DNA from: Zeus faber
Taxonomy: Eukaryota; Chordata; Actinopteri; Zeiformes; Zeidae
Length of the DNA: 64,000 nucleotides
Assembly: GCA_960531495.1 (NCBI GenBank)
Contig: OY482861.1
Location: 6,350,839 to 6,414,838, forward strand
Reading direction: 5' to 3'
Shown here: positions 34,437 through 47,039 of the stretch, piece by piece
Layout: each line of letters opens with the position of its first letter
How positions within the stretch are numbered: position 1 is the first letter of the stretch
Translations under genes and position numbers: made by a program
The notes under the pieces: generated by a model
The model's input: the letters and a program-made list of their open reading frames with translations, nothing else
The model's database searches: none
What the model was told of the DNA's origin: nothing

Positions 34437-37400
34437 GATCTTAAGGAACAAGAGAGCGCAGCATGGAATGACCCCTGTTGGAGAACCTGGTCGGTCGCCT
34501 GGCCCAGGTGCAGGAAGCGTAGATGGCGGTCCTGCAACAACAGACCCAGGTGCTCCAGGAAATGGCCCTGACCAAGGTGGGAGACCGGGACCGCCCGTCA
34601 AACCAGGGCGAGCGACGACTAGACGCTTCACCTGCAGTCAGTCTCCAGCTGATGACAGGCGAGGACGATGCCGAGGCCTTCCTCACCACATTTGAACTGT
34701 GGATGGGTGGACCACCAAGGAGTTGCCTTTCGATTGCTCCCTTTGCTCATGGGGGAGGTGCAGCAGGCAGCCCACAGCCCGCCAGCTGCGGCCAGACAGT
34801 GGCTGCAGCCAGGGAGAAGACGACCGACCAGATCTTCAACATCATGGTGCTGGACCGGTTCTTGGAGGCCCGGGGCTTTGATGGAGGCATCACGGTTGGA
34901 TATTCAGTGTGTGCATGGGGATATTCACATGTATCTGATGGTGCGCCTGGAAATTTGTCACCGGGGGAAAAAGCATTTGGTGCAGGCCATGAGTAGTCCC
35001 TGCCTATTGCACCACCTGTTGTTAGGTAGATTGGCCTGGGTTTGGAGGCCTGATGCAGGAGGCAGGGGGTGGTGCGTTTGCGACCCGTAGGGAAATAGGA
35101 GTGCTGCATGACGCAGTAAAGATATAGCAGAGGTGGCCGAAGAGGTGGAGGAGCCTCCATAAGGGGCTCCCTAAGCCATGGTGTGCTTTCCCGTGAAGGA
35201 CTTTCCTCTTGAACAGTCTCAGGACGACACCTTGCACGTTGTGTTCTAATAGGTCATCAAGATTGATGGGGAGTCAGTGCGCCCAGACTCGAAGCTCGCA
35301 CACCCATACTTTTCAATGATTAGGCACAGGCTATACCGGGTGAACCGCGTCACCCAGTCAATAATAATAATCAAGGTTAATGGCACACATTTACTAGTCG
35401 GGCATCTGGGCGACGTGGGCAAGTGGTAAGCTGCTTGCACTGTCAAAAGCACCGTTAAGGCCCCTTCTCTTGGTGGAGGTCCCGTTTGAAAGCCTTGGCA
35501 TGGATCTCATGGGGCCATTAGATCGCAGTGCATGTGGCTTTGTGTTGGTCCTGGAGGACAACCCACGATACCCCGAAGCAGTGCCGTTGTGCAATATCTC
35601 TGCAAAGAATGTTGCGCAAGCACTGTTTCAGGTCATTTCCTGGGTCGGGGTTCCACAAGAAATCCTGACCAACTAAGGCACATCCTTTATGTAATGTACA
35701 CTTCGGGAACTTTATATGCTACTGGGCGTCCGCTCAATTCAAACAAGCATACACCATCCCCAGTCTGATGGCCTGGTGGAGCGGTTCACTCATCTCATGT
35801 CCCGTAATCCTCTGGGTCGTGGGGGCGCTGCATGATGGAGCTGGTTACTGTCCTCCTCCACATCTCTCTCACATCAGGCTCTGGGTTGTGGCAAAGTTCT
35901 TTCCTGTCCATCCTGTGATGTTATCTGCACAATTCTTTTTCTGTCGGCCTTGCTTTCTTCTACCTCTTACTGTTCCCTGGAGTATTATCTTTAGAAGAGC
36001 ACTGCCTCTGGTAATATGGCCATACCATTGTATCTTCCTTCTCCTTACAGTGGTCACTAACTCTTCATATTGGCCTATTTCTGCTGTAATCTGTCTTTGG
36101 ACCTCTGCGTTTGTAATGTGGTCCATATATGTGATGCTCAGTATGCTGCGGAAACATCTCATTTCAAGCACCTGTATCCTTCTCTGAAGTTCTGCTGTCA
36201 AAGTCCATGATTGACATGCGTACAGAAAGATGGACAAGACTAAAGTACGCAGTAGGTTCAGTTTGATCCGGAGGCTGACGTTCTTATCTCTACATATGTA
36301 TTTTAGTTTGGTAAGTGCTGCTGTTGTTTGCGCTGCCCTTGCGAGGACTTCAGGCCTTGAGCCTTCTTCGCTGATAGTAGCTCCAAGATACTTGAACTGG
36401 TTGACTTCTTCAAGTTTATTCCCATTTACTCTGATGTTCATGTCAATGGTTTGGATGGAGTTGATTGATTTTAGTTTTCTCGTTGCTAATTTCCATGCCA
36501 TATCTGGATGATGCTGTGTCCATTCTATTCACAAGGCTCGCCAGCTCTCTCTCGCTCCCTGCTATGCCGTCGATGCCATCGGCAAATCAAAGGTTGCCGA
36601 TGGTACATCCTCCTATATTGACAGTACCTTGGTGGTCTTCGAGGGCTTCTGTCATAATGCGTTCAAGGTATATGTTGAACCGTGCCGGTGCCAAGAGACA
36701 TCCCTGATGGAGGCCGACAGTGGTACAAAACCACTGGCCAACCTGGTTCTGGTGTAGGACGGTGCTGGTGGTTTTGGCATATAGCTGTTGAATGGTCTTT
36801 GTTAGTTTCCTGCCTATATTATATTTCCTCATGGTGGCCCAAAGAGAGTCATGCCAGACTCTGTCCAACGCCTTCTTGAAATCCACGAATACGTGGAAGA
36901 TGTCTTGTTGGTGTAGTGTGTATTTCTCACACGGAACACGAAGATTGAAAATCTGTTCTGTTGTGCTTCACCCAGTGCGGATGTCAGCCTGTTCTTCTGC
37001 TATGATCTCTTCGGCCTGTGGTTTTAGTCTGTTGAGAATGACTTTCAGCATCACTTTGCTGGCATTGCTGATTAGGCTAATTGTTCTATAATTCTGGCAT
37101 AGTTGTTGGTTACCTTTTTGGGTAGAGTTGTAATCAGGGATTGAGTCCATGGTGTTGGCCACTCTCCTGTCTGCCAGATCTTGTTGCAGATTCTGTTGAG
37201 GGCTTTGACTACTGAATCTCCTCCATGCTTGATAAGCTCTCCAAGTATGTTGTCAGCTCCTGTTGCCTTTTTGTTCTTCAGAGACTTGATGGCTTTCTCT
37301 ACTTCTTCCTGCATGATTGGATAGATATCGTCATGAGTTGATTCCTGATTACTTAGTCTGCTGGGGTCTCGAAAATATTTCGTAGTTGTAGAGGTCCACG

Positions 37401-38262
37401 TCATCTACGTATGATATATTTTTCCTCTGTTAGACATTTTCCATCTTATATTGTATTTACTCTGTTTTACTTTTGTTGTGTGAGGGCCTTCACTATCTGG
37501 AATGCTTGTCTGCTGTTGTTTTTGTTCAGGCAGTCCTCTACCTGTGTGCATTTTCCTCTATCCAATCGTAGGTGTTTTTCCACTCCTTAAGGGTGACTGC
37601 GCAGCAACCGATGACAGATTTTCATTCAACATTTTTGTGGACCAGGAAGCCTACTCCATTGATTTGTTTATCTGGTTCTCCACTATAGTAGAGTGTGTGT
37701 ACTTCTTTGGTTTGTTGTTCGCCACTGTTTTTCCATCTCACCTCACATAGACTGACGATGTGCCAGGTGTACTTCTTCAGTTTGTGCGTGAGTTCTTGCA
37801 TCTTTCCTGTTTGCGCAAGTAGCAATGACGATGTTCTTCCTGCCACGGATGGTTCGAATGGTTCCACCAGTCACTGACTTAACACCACCGCCCTGGTGGG
37901 GGACGGAAGGCGCGGCCCTTGTTGATTGGGGTGACGGTGATCCAGTATGGAAAAAGATACTGTATATTGCTCATCATTGCTCATCTTGGACAAGAGTCGC
38001 CTGGTGGTGCCCATTCCTCTCCAGGCCGGACCACAGCCGATTTCTTCCATCCAAGAAGCTGGAAAAGGTTGGTTCCTCAGTCTTCCACGGGATTTTCTCC
38101 CTTTGAACTCAGCAGGAGACCCCAGGGATGCTCGTACTGATTAAAGAAAACTGGGAGGAAGGGCCTAGCACAGTAAGAATGAAATTGAGTATGTTATGGA
38201 CCAATCACAGGAGAATTTGATTCAGGCCCAGGAATGTCAGCGGCAGCTAGATGAAGCCCCTC
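34437..38262 (+). mobile_element. Ty3/gypsy retrotransposon copy 1 (Gmr1-like), degenerate, split by an RTE-like LINE
   Basis: Plus-strand pieces in order: gag with LMTGEDDAEAFLTTFELWM (about 34640-34710); a decayed protease-side segment with VCAWGYSHVSDGAP near 34906; integrase zinc-finger side HPYFSMIRHRLYRVNRVTQS near 35305; integrase core with VEVPFESLGMDLMGPLDRSA at 35470 and then QALFQVISWVGVPQEIL; and, after the LINE insertion (35834-38068), integrase C-terminal PFELSRRPQG near 38098. No reverse transcriptase lies between gag and integrase, as in the copy at 57.6 kb. Several stops and frameshifts are visible. Confidence 0.75.
35834..38068 (-). mobile_element. RTE-like LINE inserted in gypsy integrase
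   Basis: On the minus strand, from high to low coordinates: endonuclease part with TWHIVSLCEVRWKNSGEQ and GVGFLVHKNVE (37867-37622); reverse-transcriptase start EEVEKAIKSLKNKKATGADN and GELIKHGGDSVVKALN (37404-37072); NYRTISLISNASKVMLKVIL; DFKKALDRVWHDSLWATMRK and GLHQGCLLAPARFNIYLERI (36886-36587); and a C-terminal part with VNQFKYLGATISEEGSRPEV and RRKIQWYGHITRG (36501-35869). The endonuclease CEVRW...GVGFLVHK layout is typical of RTE elements. Stops split the frame, and the catalytic YADD box is not visible in the open pieces. Confidence 0.75.
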
Positions 38263-38339
38263 TCCCCCATAGAATCCATAACATTGCTGGATGAAAAATA
38301 TCCGGCAAAGACAGTAGGTAGTCATAGATACGTTTTCGA

Positions 38340-41010
38340 TCGACCCGATCACCATAACAACAATGTGAACATGGGAAAATGGAGGAGAAAACACAGAGGA
38401 GCATGCGGGGGCTTTCGGAATCGCCTGAGAGCTCTTTTCACCCTCCTCCTCTACTTAGCATCTTGCTAATGTCCAGTGCCTGGAGAACAAGATGGATGAT
38501 CTCAGGGCAAGGGCAAGAGGGATAGTCGAGACCCTAATATCATCTGCTTGACGGAAACATGGCTTACCTCGTTGATACCGGATCGAGTCATCTGTTCTTC
38601 CGAGTCGCTGTTTTTCGGGTGTATAGAACAGAGGAACCCGGAAAATTCTGGGGCACAGGAGTTTGCTTTCTGACCAACGATAATTGGTGTAATCCAAACA
38701 AAAAGACGCTCTCCCATTCCTGCTTGGCAGACCTCGAGCATCTGACCATGTCATGCCACCCGTTCTATCTTCCCCGGGAGTTAAATCAGTTCTCATCATG
38801 CGGTCTACATTCCACCGCAGGTGGACACCGTGGCAGCACTATCGGTTCTACATGACATGTTGTGTCGGCATCAAAACAAACACCCTGATGCTGCGATGGT
38901 GATAACTGGGGACTTCAACAAGGCAAACCTTAAAGAGTTATGCCTGACTTCCACATTCCATGTGTCACCAGGGGGGAAGAACTTTGGATCACTGTTATAC
39001 TCCATTTAAGTTAAGCTGTTTCTCGGACTACACCGCCATTTTTTGACGCAAAGCAGTAGTGACGAGGGATGTAAAGCGGTGGTCCGACCATTCAGAGGTG
39101 ATGTTACAAGACGCACTGAGTAGGTTCCAATCAAGTTCCAGCGACGTCAGCAAGCTTAAAAGCTATGCTCGTAGATAGCATCGTCCGATCAGTTAATATA
39201 AGACTTTTTCCTTATCAGAAACCATGGGTTGACAAATCCATCTGCGCCGCTCTGAATGCTTGCACCGCTGCTTACAACTCCGGCTTGGCATCCGTAACAT
39301 GGAGGATTATAAAGTCTTACAACCTGCCTACGTTGACAGGATGCAGAGACAATGTAGCTGAACGACACCAGGAGCCTATGGTGGGGACTACGGACTATTG
39401 CAGACTATCAGAGCAGTCCACCCTCTATCGGGAGTGCTGACGCCTCACTAGCTGACGACCTGAACTCCTTCTATGCATGGTTTGAGACCAGCACCACTTG
39501 CTGGCTAACAACAACATCGTTAGTGTGCTGGTTAGCTCAGCTTAAGGGAGTTACTCAGCTGGGGCAGATCACGCACTCTCCTCGACCGAACATGAGATGA
39601 AGAGGGCTCTGCTGCTTGTGAACACAAGGAAAGCTGCTGGCCCGGATGGTATATCTGGGAGGGTACTGAAGACCTGTGCTAACTGGCTAGATCCTGTGTT
39701 TACCACAATTTTCAACCTCTCCCTGACCAAATCCGTGGTCCCTACCTGCTTTAAGAGATCCTCTATCATCCCTGTACCCAAGAATGCCTCCCCAGCCTGC
39801 CTGAATGACTACCAACCTGTAGCTCTAACCTGGGTGGTCATGAAGATCATCTGCTCCTCCCTCGGACCCTGGACCCGCTGCAGTTCGCATATCATTCAAA
39901 CAGATCCACGGATGATGCCCATGTTCTTCACACCACCCTCTCCCACCTTGACAGCTGGAAGGGGACTATGTGAGAATGCTGTTCATTGATTACTGCTCAA
40001 CATTCAATACCATAGTCCCCTCTAGACTGGCTGCAAAGCTGATCGATCTGGAACTGGACTTCTCCCTTTGCGCCTTGATCCTGGACTTTCTGAAGGCCAG
40101 GCCCCAGGTGGTTAGGGTGGGTGGACACACCTGAGCACAGGATCCCTCCAGGGCTTCATCCTCAGCCCACTACTCTACTCCCTGTACACACATGATTGTA
40201 TGGCCAGGTCCAGCTCCAACTCCATCGTTAAGTTTGTGGACGACACAGTCGTGGTGGGCCTGATCACCGACGACAATGAGAAAGCCTATCTGGACAAGGT
40301 GGCGGATCTGACACTCTTGAGTCAGGAGAACTGCCTCATCATGAACGTCTCAAAGACTAGGGAGCTGATTGTGGACTTCACACGATCGAGGACGCCACTG
40401 TGGATTAATGGGATAACTGTGGATAGGGTGAGCAGTTTCAAATACCTGGGAGTTCACATTACGGAGGATTTAACATGGACTCCTCACATTAACACTCTGG
40501 TGAGGAAGGCAAGACAGCGCCTTTATCATCTTAGGCAGCTGAAGAGTCTCCCTGAAGATATTTCAATCCTTCTACTCTGGAGGTGTTGAGAGCATCCTGA
40601 CGGGCAACATCACCACTTGGTTCAGAGACAGCACCGCTCAGGATAGGAGAGCTCTACAGAGGGTGGCGTGTCTGGCTGAACGCACCATGGGAGCCACTCC
40701 CCTGTCCCTGCAGGACTTATATACTAGGAGTTGCAGAACCAGAGCCTGCAGTTTCATGAAAGATCCTCACTACCCAAACAACAGACTGTTCCAGCTACTG
40801 CGGTCAGGCAAACGCCTGACCAAACTGAAAAACTGAGAAGGAGTTTCTTTCCACAAACCATCAGGACTGTGAATGCGGATCTCACCAGCGCTCCCCCAAG
40901 ACACTCACACACACACTGACACTGTGATTCCAACGGGTATACACATGCATTCCACTGCATACCTGTATGTGTGTGACAAAAAAATATATTGAATCTTGAA
41001 TCTTGAATCT
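38340..41010 (+). mobile_element. Rex1/L2-group LINE, nearly full but frame-broken
   Basis: Plus-strand order: leader with LANVQCLENKMDDLRARARG (about 38463), endonuclease part AAMVITGDFNKANLKELC (about 38893), reverse-transcriptase start KRALLLVNTRKAAGPDGISG and PVPKNASPACLNDYQPVALT (39597-39850), palm with VKFVDDTVVVGLITDDNE and LIMNVSKTRELIVDFTRSR (40200-40400), and a C-terminal region with VSSFKYLGVHITEDLTWTPH. The usual FVDDT form of the catalytic box is intact. Frameshifts near 39990, 40130 and 40585 and many earlier stops inactivate it. It ends in tandem TTGAATC units at about 41010. Confidence 0.8.
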
Positions 41011-41019
41011 AGTCATTCA

Positions 41020-41800
41020 CACACTGGCCTCCTTTTTGGAAAAATTCCGTATGGAGTCTGTTCCGACATAGATGACCGTTTTGGATAAAGTACGAAATAC
41101 TCACGCAAGTGGTGTCTAATATCACGTTCTAATGTCAGTTCCCTCTGCTGATGGAGCAGGGACAGAGCCCCTGTCCATGGACACAATACACCTCACCCAA
41201 TGTTATTAAATCAGTGTGATCGTTTTCAATCAGTCCTACACTCTCTGCCTCTGGAGAAGGAACGTCCTCCACCCGTTTTACCTCTCCCTGTGCGCTCGCT
41301 CCCTCCAGCTCCGCGGTGCAGCCTATGGGCAAGATTAGCGCTTGTGCTCAATGTCACCGCACCCCTAACTCTAAAAGACACGTCTACAGCATTTTTAAGA
41401 AGAAAAAAAAAAATTAAGAATGGAAAGACCTGTCACCATAGAGAATGGACATCTTGTGAACATTTCAGTTTCTTGTATTTGCAGCCGAGCGCCACGGTTC
41501 GGACTCGCCATTTTTTTTTTCTTCCTGAAAACAAATCCTTTTTTTAAATATTTGTGTGAAATAAATATTTGTAAAAACCCCGATTTGCATTCGGCTCCAC
41601 CCCTACTTTACGGCAATGTTACTGCTTCCATTCCCACACACCCTTTATTTTTATTTTATTTATTTTATTTTTTTTACCTGTGCTGTCAGTATGCTGGGAA
41701 TACAACAAAGAGTATTTGTATGCCATTGCATCAAGGACAGAGTTAGTCTGCAAGTGGAGTTGAAGTTCTCAACCTGCAATGCAACTCTTTATTAATTCTT
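41020..41800. other. No gene seen
   Basis: Intergenic DNA between two LINEs, with A- and T-runs near 41400, 41510 and 41660. No recognised coding frame. Confidence 0.4.
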
Positions 41801-41841
41801 AAATTGGAGTGGGGCCGCCGATGGGGCCGCCTGTATCTGTG

Positions 41842-41874
<33 letters not shown>

Positions 41875-43013
41875 TTGTGTGTTTGTGTAAGGTGTCCACC
41901 GGTGAGTGTACATGACTTATCCCAATTGGTTCTGGTGTATAAGGTCGGTATTATGTCGTGGCGCCTCCAAGCAGCCCCGACCTCTGCAGCCACGTAGACA
42001 CCCTACGGCTGCAGGAAAGCCCCCGGCACCCAGCCCTGCAGCGACAGAAGACCCCCGGACCCCCAGGGAAGCCGGGGGGCCGTGGAGCAACCCCCACGCC
42101 CGGCCCGAGGAGCATAACTCAGTCCCAGGGAGCAAAAGGAGACCCCGCACCCCAGGGGCGCTCACATACAACCCACCCCCAAGTGCAGGCACAAGACACA
42201 GCCGCAGGCACAGAACCCGGGCCGCGGGTGCCTTGCACGGACTGCAGGCCCGGACCACAGGCCCGGAACCAGGCCCGGCGTCGACAGACCAACACCCCAC
42301 CTGAACTGCCCGCCCTGCAAGGGAGCCTGCGGGACCCACATGCCCACCCACGCCGCGCGTAAGGGCAAGGCACGCCCCACCGGAGCCGACCAGATAACCC
42401 CCCTCGGCGTGAGCGCCAAGTGCCCATCCACGTAGCAGAGTGTGCTCAGCGCGGGGCACCTGGATGTTTGCCGCCCGGGCACGCACCCAACCGCAGAGCC
42501 CCAGTAGTCCAGGAGGACCCCCATATGTCCCAAAACACCACAGGACATTGCCCTGACTTAGGAGGACTCAAGTATTAAATGATGAAGTTATGTCAGTGAT
42601 AAAAGTAGCCCATATTCATCAAATGAATCAACATTGTTTTTGGATATTGCCAAAAGTTTTTCCATTGAGATGAATTCTATTAATAACTGTAACCATTGGG
42701 ATGTGGTGAGATTATCTCTCTTTTTCCAATTGAGTAATATTGTTTTCTTGGCAATTGTTAAGGCGATCAAAATAGGTTGGTTGTGTTTAAGTGTTGGAAG
42801 AGATCACGAAAAGACATATAGTCGGGGAGAGTAGATGCGACCCAGAAGGGTTGATGGCTTCTTGGTGATGTTGGTCCAGAATGCTAGGATAGGTGGGCAG
42901 GAAAGGCATGAAACTTGTCATCTCTGGTATTAAGGAAACAATGAGAGCAAATGTCCTTATGAACAAAACCCATTTTGAACATTTTGTGTTCCATGATATG
43001 AGCTCTGTGCAGA

Positions 43014-43205
43014 TTCTTATATTGGCTGAGGTTGCTGGTTCGATCCCAGGCTCCTCCTGCTAGCATGCTGTAGTGTCCTTGAGCAAGACACTTAACCCCT
43101 AATTGCTCCTGATGGCTGCGTCCGTCGGTGTTTGAACAATTGTAAGTGGCTTTTGATAAAAGCATCTGCTAAATGAAATGTAATGTAATGTAATGTAATG
43201 TAATG
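43014..43205 (+). mobile_element. tRNA-derived SINE, head-truncated
   Basis: It contains the B-box phrase GGTTCGATCCCAGG, the body GTGTCCTTGAGCAAGACACT, the end TTTTGATAAAAGCATCTGCT and a (ATGTA)n tail. The same head and body recur at 63863-64000. It lies within the L1-like element. Confidence 0.75.
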
Positions 43206-43904
43206 TAATGAATTGCATTTTGGAGTTGCGGGTCATAGAAAAGCTTCCACAGGTTTAAATCGGTGGGAAAAGCAAGGTCTCTTTCCCATTCCATTGGAGG
43301 TAAAGATAAAGTGTCATCTGTTTTTGATCTAAGTTTGTATATTCTGGAAAATAGATTTTTTTAAATGACCAATATGAGTGAGATGTTCAACAATTGGAGG
43401 TGGTTGTAGGATGTTGTTTGTCAATTTGATTCTAACTTTTAGAAACTGCTGTAGTTGAAGGAATTGAAGGAAGCCGTGGCCACCGATATTATACCTTTGG
43501 GTTAAGGTTGGGAAGGATATGAGCAAATTGTTTTCAAAAATGTGTTCAAGATGAGTAATTCCTTGTCTTTTCCAAGACCTAAAGATGATTGAGTTAGGGT
43601 TGTGGGTTGTGCCAGATTGGCGTGAATTTGTTTGGAGATAGAGGGTGACCACTGAGTTTCAGGAATCTCCACCAGGCTGACAGAGTTGTTGCGATAAATG
43701 TTTTTTTTAAAGCAATTATGTTTCTATATTGACTCAGTAAGGAATGGTAGATCAGATAATGATTAACTCCTGACATTCAGATTGTTCAATGTCCGTGGCC
43801 CAATTGTTGCTCTGGTTGTAACCATTTAATTATAAATTGAAGATGGTTCGCTAGATAGTAGTATCTAAAGTTTGGGGCTGCTCGGCCTCCACAGTCTTTG
43901 ATTT

Positions 43905-44282
43905 TCAGTAGAGAAGAATCTTTAATTATCACGCAACACACCACACGCTTTTGGATGGTGGCCGGTGAAATGAGGCCTCTGCATTTAACCCATCCTCGCT
44001 TGTCCTTCCTCTGGGGGGGCAGCCAGGAGCAGTGGGCAGCATTTGTCGACGCGCCCGGGGACCAGTGTCCATCGCTGGTCAGACAATGATGTGTGCATGT
44101 TTTTGGTGGGGTTCCTTCCTGACGTTAGGTGGAGGAAACCCCATGTGAGCACGGGGAGAACATGCAAACTCCACACAGAAAGGCTCCTATTTGGGAGATA
44201 ACCCGCACGGAGCACGGTGCCAACAGCGCCCCAGGTGGGAATTGAACCCAGGACCTTCTTGCTGTGAGGCAGCAGTGCAATG
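43905..44282 (-). mobile_element. tRNA-headed SINE, copy B
   Basis: Same body as copy A, including GGAGTTTGCATGTTCTCCCC, CTCACAGCAAGAAGGTCCTG and a B-box phrase now reading GGGTTCAATTCCC. It is inserted in the L1-like LINE, whose sequence resumes at about 44283. The first part of the tRNA head is missing. Confidence 0.75.
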
Positions 44283-44905
44283 TATATTATTATTTTTAGG
44301 AAGTATATTCATTTTCAATGCTGCTATCCTACCAATTAGTGAGATGGGTAGGTTGTTCCATGGAATGAGGTCTTCTTCAATGGATTTAAGCAATGGAGGG
44401 AAGTTAAGGGTAAACAAATCTGACAGATTGGTGGAGATATCAATACCAATATATCTAATATTGCCCGTTGTGATGGTTGAGGGAAGTTTCTAGGCTGCAG
44501 CAATGCAGTCCCCCCCAGTGAGTGGTAAGACCATGGTTTTAGTCAAATTTATTTAATAGTCTGCGACAGCTGAGAATTTAGATATAAGATTGAACACCTC
44601 CGCTAGGGATGATATTGGGTTCCGTATGACAAGATAGCATCTGCATACAAACTGTTTTGTGAACAGAGTTACCTGTTTTTATGCCTACGATATTACTGTT
44701 TTGACAGATGGCTGCTGCGAGGGGTTCAATAAAGATGGTGAATAGTAAAGGGGAGACGGACATCCTTGTCTTGTGCCGCGTTGTAGAGTGAAACGCTGCG
44801 AAGTGTAACCATTGGTGATGACAGAAGCAGATGGGGAGTTGTAGAGCATTCTGATCCATTGAATGAGTGACTCTCCAAAGCCAAATTTGTTGAGGATTGA
44901 CAAAC

Positions 44906-46345
44906 TCTGGTGACCTCAGCCGGTGGGACCTCTGAGTCACCGCACGCCGCACAACATTCACATATGCCTACAGACCGTGAGCGCACCCCCCCCCATTCTT
45001 TCATTACCCGGCAAATGTGTACCCAAAATCAGTGGGTGCGACAGGCGGGAACTGACCCAGCCTTTACCATATGCTTTTTTCCCTTGTAGCGAATTTGGAG
45101 CCACACTATCGGATATGTGTGAATATCCCCATGCACACAACAAATATCCATCCAAGATGCCACTACCAAAGCCCCCGGTCGAACCAGGTGTTGCTGAATC
45201 ATCGTCTGCGAGCAGCCCGAGTCCAGCAAAGCCTGATGTCTACCCCCTTGTAACCTTCCAGCACACGGTAGGCCCCTTCTCGACCTGGGGAGGGATCCGG
45301 CGGACCGGCGACCTGAACAACCTGGCCGACCTCCATGATTGGACAGTCCTGGAAGTCATGGTCGGGTCTTGCACATCGCCAGCATACCCACCCAGGCGTC
45401 CACCCAGCTCTCGGTGGTCCCGAGGCTGCGCCGCTCAGGGAGGATCGGGGGGGTGGAGTGGGGTAGGAGGTGCTCCCCCTCCTCTGGCGGGCGAAGGGAC
45501 GGGAGGTGGGCCCCTCCTGGGGGTCCGGAAGGGAGGCTGGTGATGGCTACCAGGTCGGCGGTGCTGGTATCGGCCAGTCCCTCGTCGACTCCTGTGTCGT
45601 ATCCTGGTGCAGGTCCCTCAGTGGTCCCTGACGGTCCCTCAGTGGGCCCCTCTCTGGTCCGGTGCTGTAGGCTCTCGTATGGGCGTAGGCCTCCACATGG
45701 TCCTCCGCGAGGGCTATGGTGGCTTGGAGGGAAGCTGGACGGTGGCATCTCACCGTCCGCTAGGTCGGGAGATTGTAGACCAACTGTTCGGTGGCCACCT
45801 CCTCGACGATCTGGTGCGGGGAGCGCTCCAGATCGGGCGTGCTGGAACGGCACCTGCGGTGTCATAGGGAAGTGACCCGAGGTGCAGGCGGTGGCCCTCA
45901 GGTGTCCATCACCACCCTCTGGATGACAACGTAGCTCATTCGCTGCTCCGGCGGTAGGGTATGCGCCGCCAGCTGGGTTTCTCCTGTGAGGTGGGGAACT
46001 AGCCACCACACCTGCTCAGGCGTCCATCCGGCCGCCTCGGCCATTTGTTCAAAGTTGGCCAGGAACGCCTTGGGATCATCCTCCCCCGTCATCTTCTGTA
46101 GCGGGGGGATGGGGGGGGGCCCAGCATTCGTTCCGCGCCGGGTCTGGTGCGCTCCTGGAGAAGGATCTGGATTGCCTGCTGGTTTTCCCGGAGTGCCCCC
46201 TTGTCCCGCTCGCGGGCCCTTGCCAGCTCCTGGAACTGCAGGGCTTGTTGTTCCTTGTTGTTGGGCCGCCACCATCTGTTCCAGGGGGGAGGGCATCTAG
46301 GCAGGCTCGCCGGCATGCCGATCTCTACTGCGGGGACACACACAA
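44906..46345 (-). mobile_element. Ty3/gypsy retrotransposon piece with gag and protease
   Basis: On the minus strand gag reads PPLQKMTGEDDPKAFLANFE and AGWTPEQVWWLVPHLTGETQ (46296-45898), close in sequence to the gag at 34.6 kb. A protease segment at 45229-45029 opens LDSGCSQTMIQQHL, where DSG is the retropepsin active site. Between them is a GC-rich gag-side stretch with frame breaks. The element is cut at 44905 by the L1-like LINE; no integrase or reverse transcriptase remains here. Confidence 0.7.
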
Positions 46346-46469
46346 ACAGTTATAGCTCCCTGTTTTTGTGATCAGGCAAATCAGCGGAATCCCTTCGCTG
46401 AGAGCCAGTCTAGTGGATAAAGGAGTGTCAGTGGGCATTTGAGAGGATAAAATAGCCCTCTGTGGGGCG
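46346..46469. other. Junction between two gypsy pieces in opposite orientations
   Basis: Short sequence with no assignable domain, separating the minus-strand gag piece from a plus-strand RNase H and LTR piece. Confidence 0.3.
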
Positions 46470-47016
46470 GCAGTATTGCATACACCTGACTTTACTCTCC
46501 CTTTTTGTCTCCAGGCTGACGTATCAGACAGCGGGCTGGGGCCAGTGTTGTCCCAGCAGCGTCTGCTTTCAGCCGGACAGCTCCCTGGCCTAAGTCAGGT
46601 GGTCGGAGTATGTGGCCGACTCAGGGGCATGGTCGAGCAGGTTCTGGGAGGCATGGAGAACTCAGCGTGGTAATCCGACGCTCCCTGCCTCAGTGCCAGC
46701 TGTGGCTAGTTGAGCTGACTGGCCCATCACAGCAGCTAGGATGGTTTCTTTTATGTCTGTCTTGTCTTGCAGTGAGGAGTCGATGGCAGGGATTGTGCGG
46801 GAACGCTCTGAAGCCAAAGGCTCGGTACCAGAGAACCAGTCCGACATTTGGTCTTGTTTTTTAAGGTGTCCCTGGTGTTTCTTTTCTCTGCAATTGAGTG
46901 ACGTTACGTTTGAACTGTTTTGTTAATAATACCCCTCTTGCCTGGCTCAACTCCAGCTACAACCTGTGTCTCTCCAACTCCTTACCCCGAACCCAGGTAG
47001 CAAGCCTGCTACAGGC
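46470..47016 (+). mobile_element. Ty3/gypsy 3' end: RNase H start plus LTR (Gmr1-like)
   Basis: A short frame reads LPFCLQADVSDSGLGPVLSQ (46497-46556), the first strand of gypsy RNase H with its catalytic Asp. It then breaks straight into an LTR from about 46600 (ACTCAGGGGCATGGTCGAGC) to GCAAGCCTGCTACA near 47016. The LTR matches those at 34140 and 57606. Most of RNase H is deleted. Confidence 0.7.
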
Positions 47017-47039
47017 ACTATATGGATCCTCTAATTTGT

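Larger units (their letters stand above)
41810..44905 (-). mobile_element. L1-like LINE, 5'-truncated, carrying two SINE insertions
   Basis: On the minus strand the left end near 44905-44685 encodes reverse-transcriptase sequence SILNKFGFGESLIQWIRMLY, NSPSASVITNGYTSQRFTLQ and RGTRQGCP, typical of fish L1-type elements. The remainder is decayed ORF2. A very GC-rich 3' UTR fills about 42540-41900, and the element ends in a CA/GT-rich tail at 41838-41890. The high-GC open frames at 41906-42548 come from this UTR and are not genes. SINEs interrupt it at 43014-43205 and 43905-44282. Confidence 0.7.

Noticed and set aside
41906-42548. Several long open frames in GC-rich DNA
   Set aside because: They overlap on both strands, are Pro/Arg/Gly-rich and lie in the GC-rich 3' UTR of the L1-like LINE.
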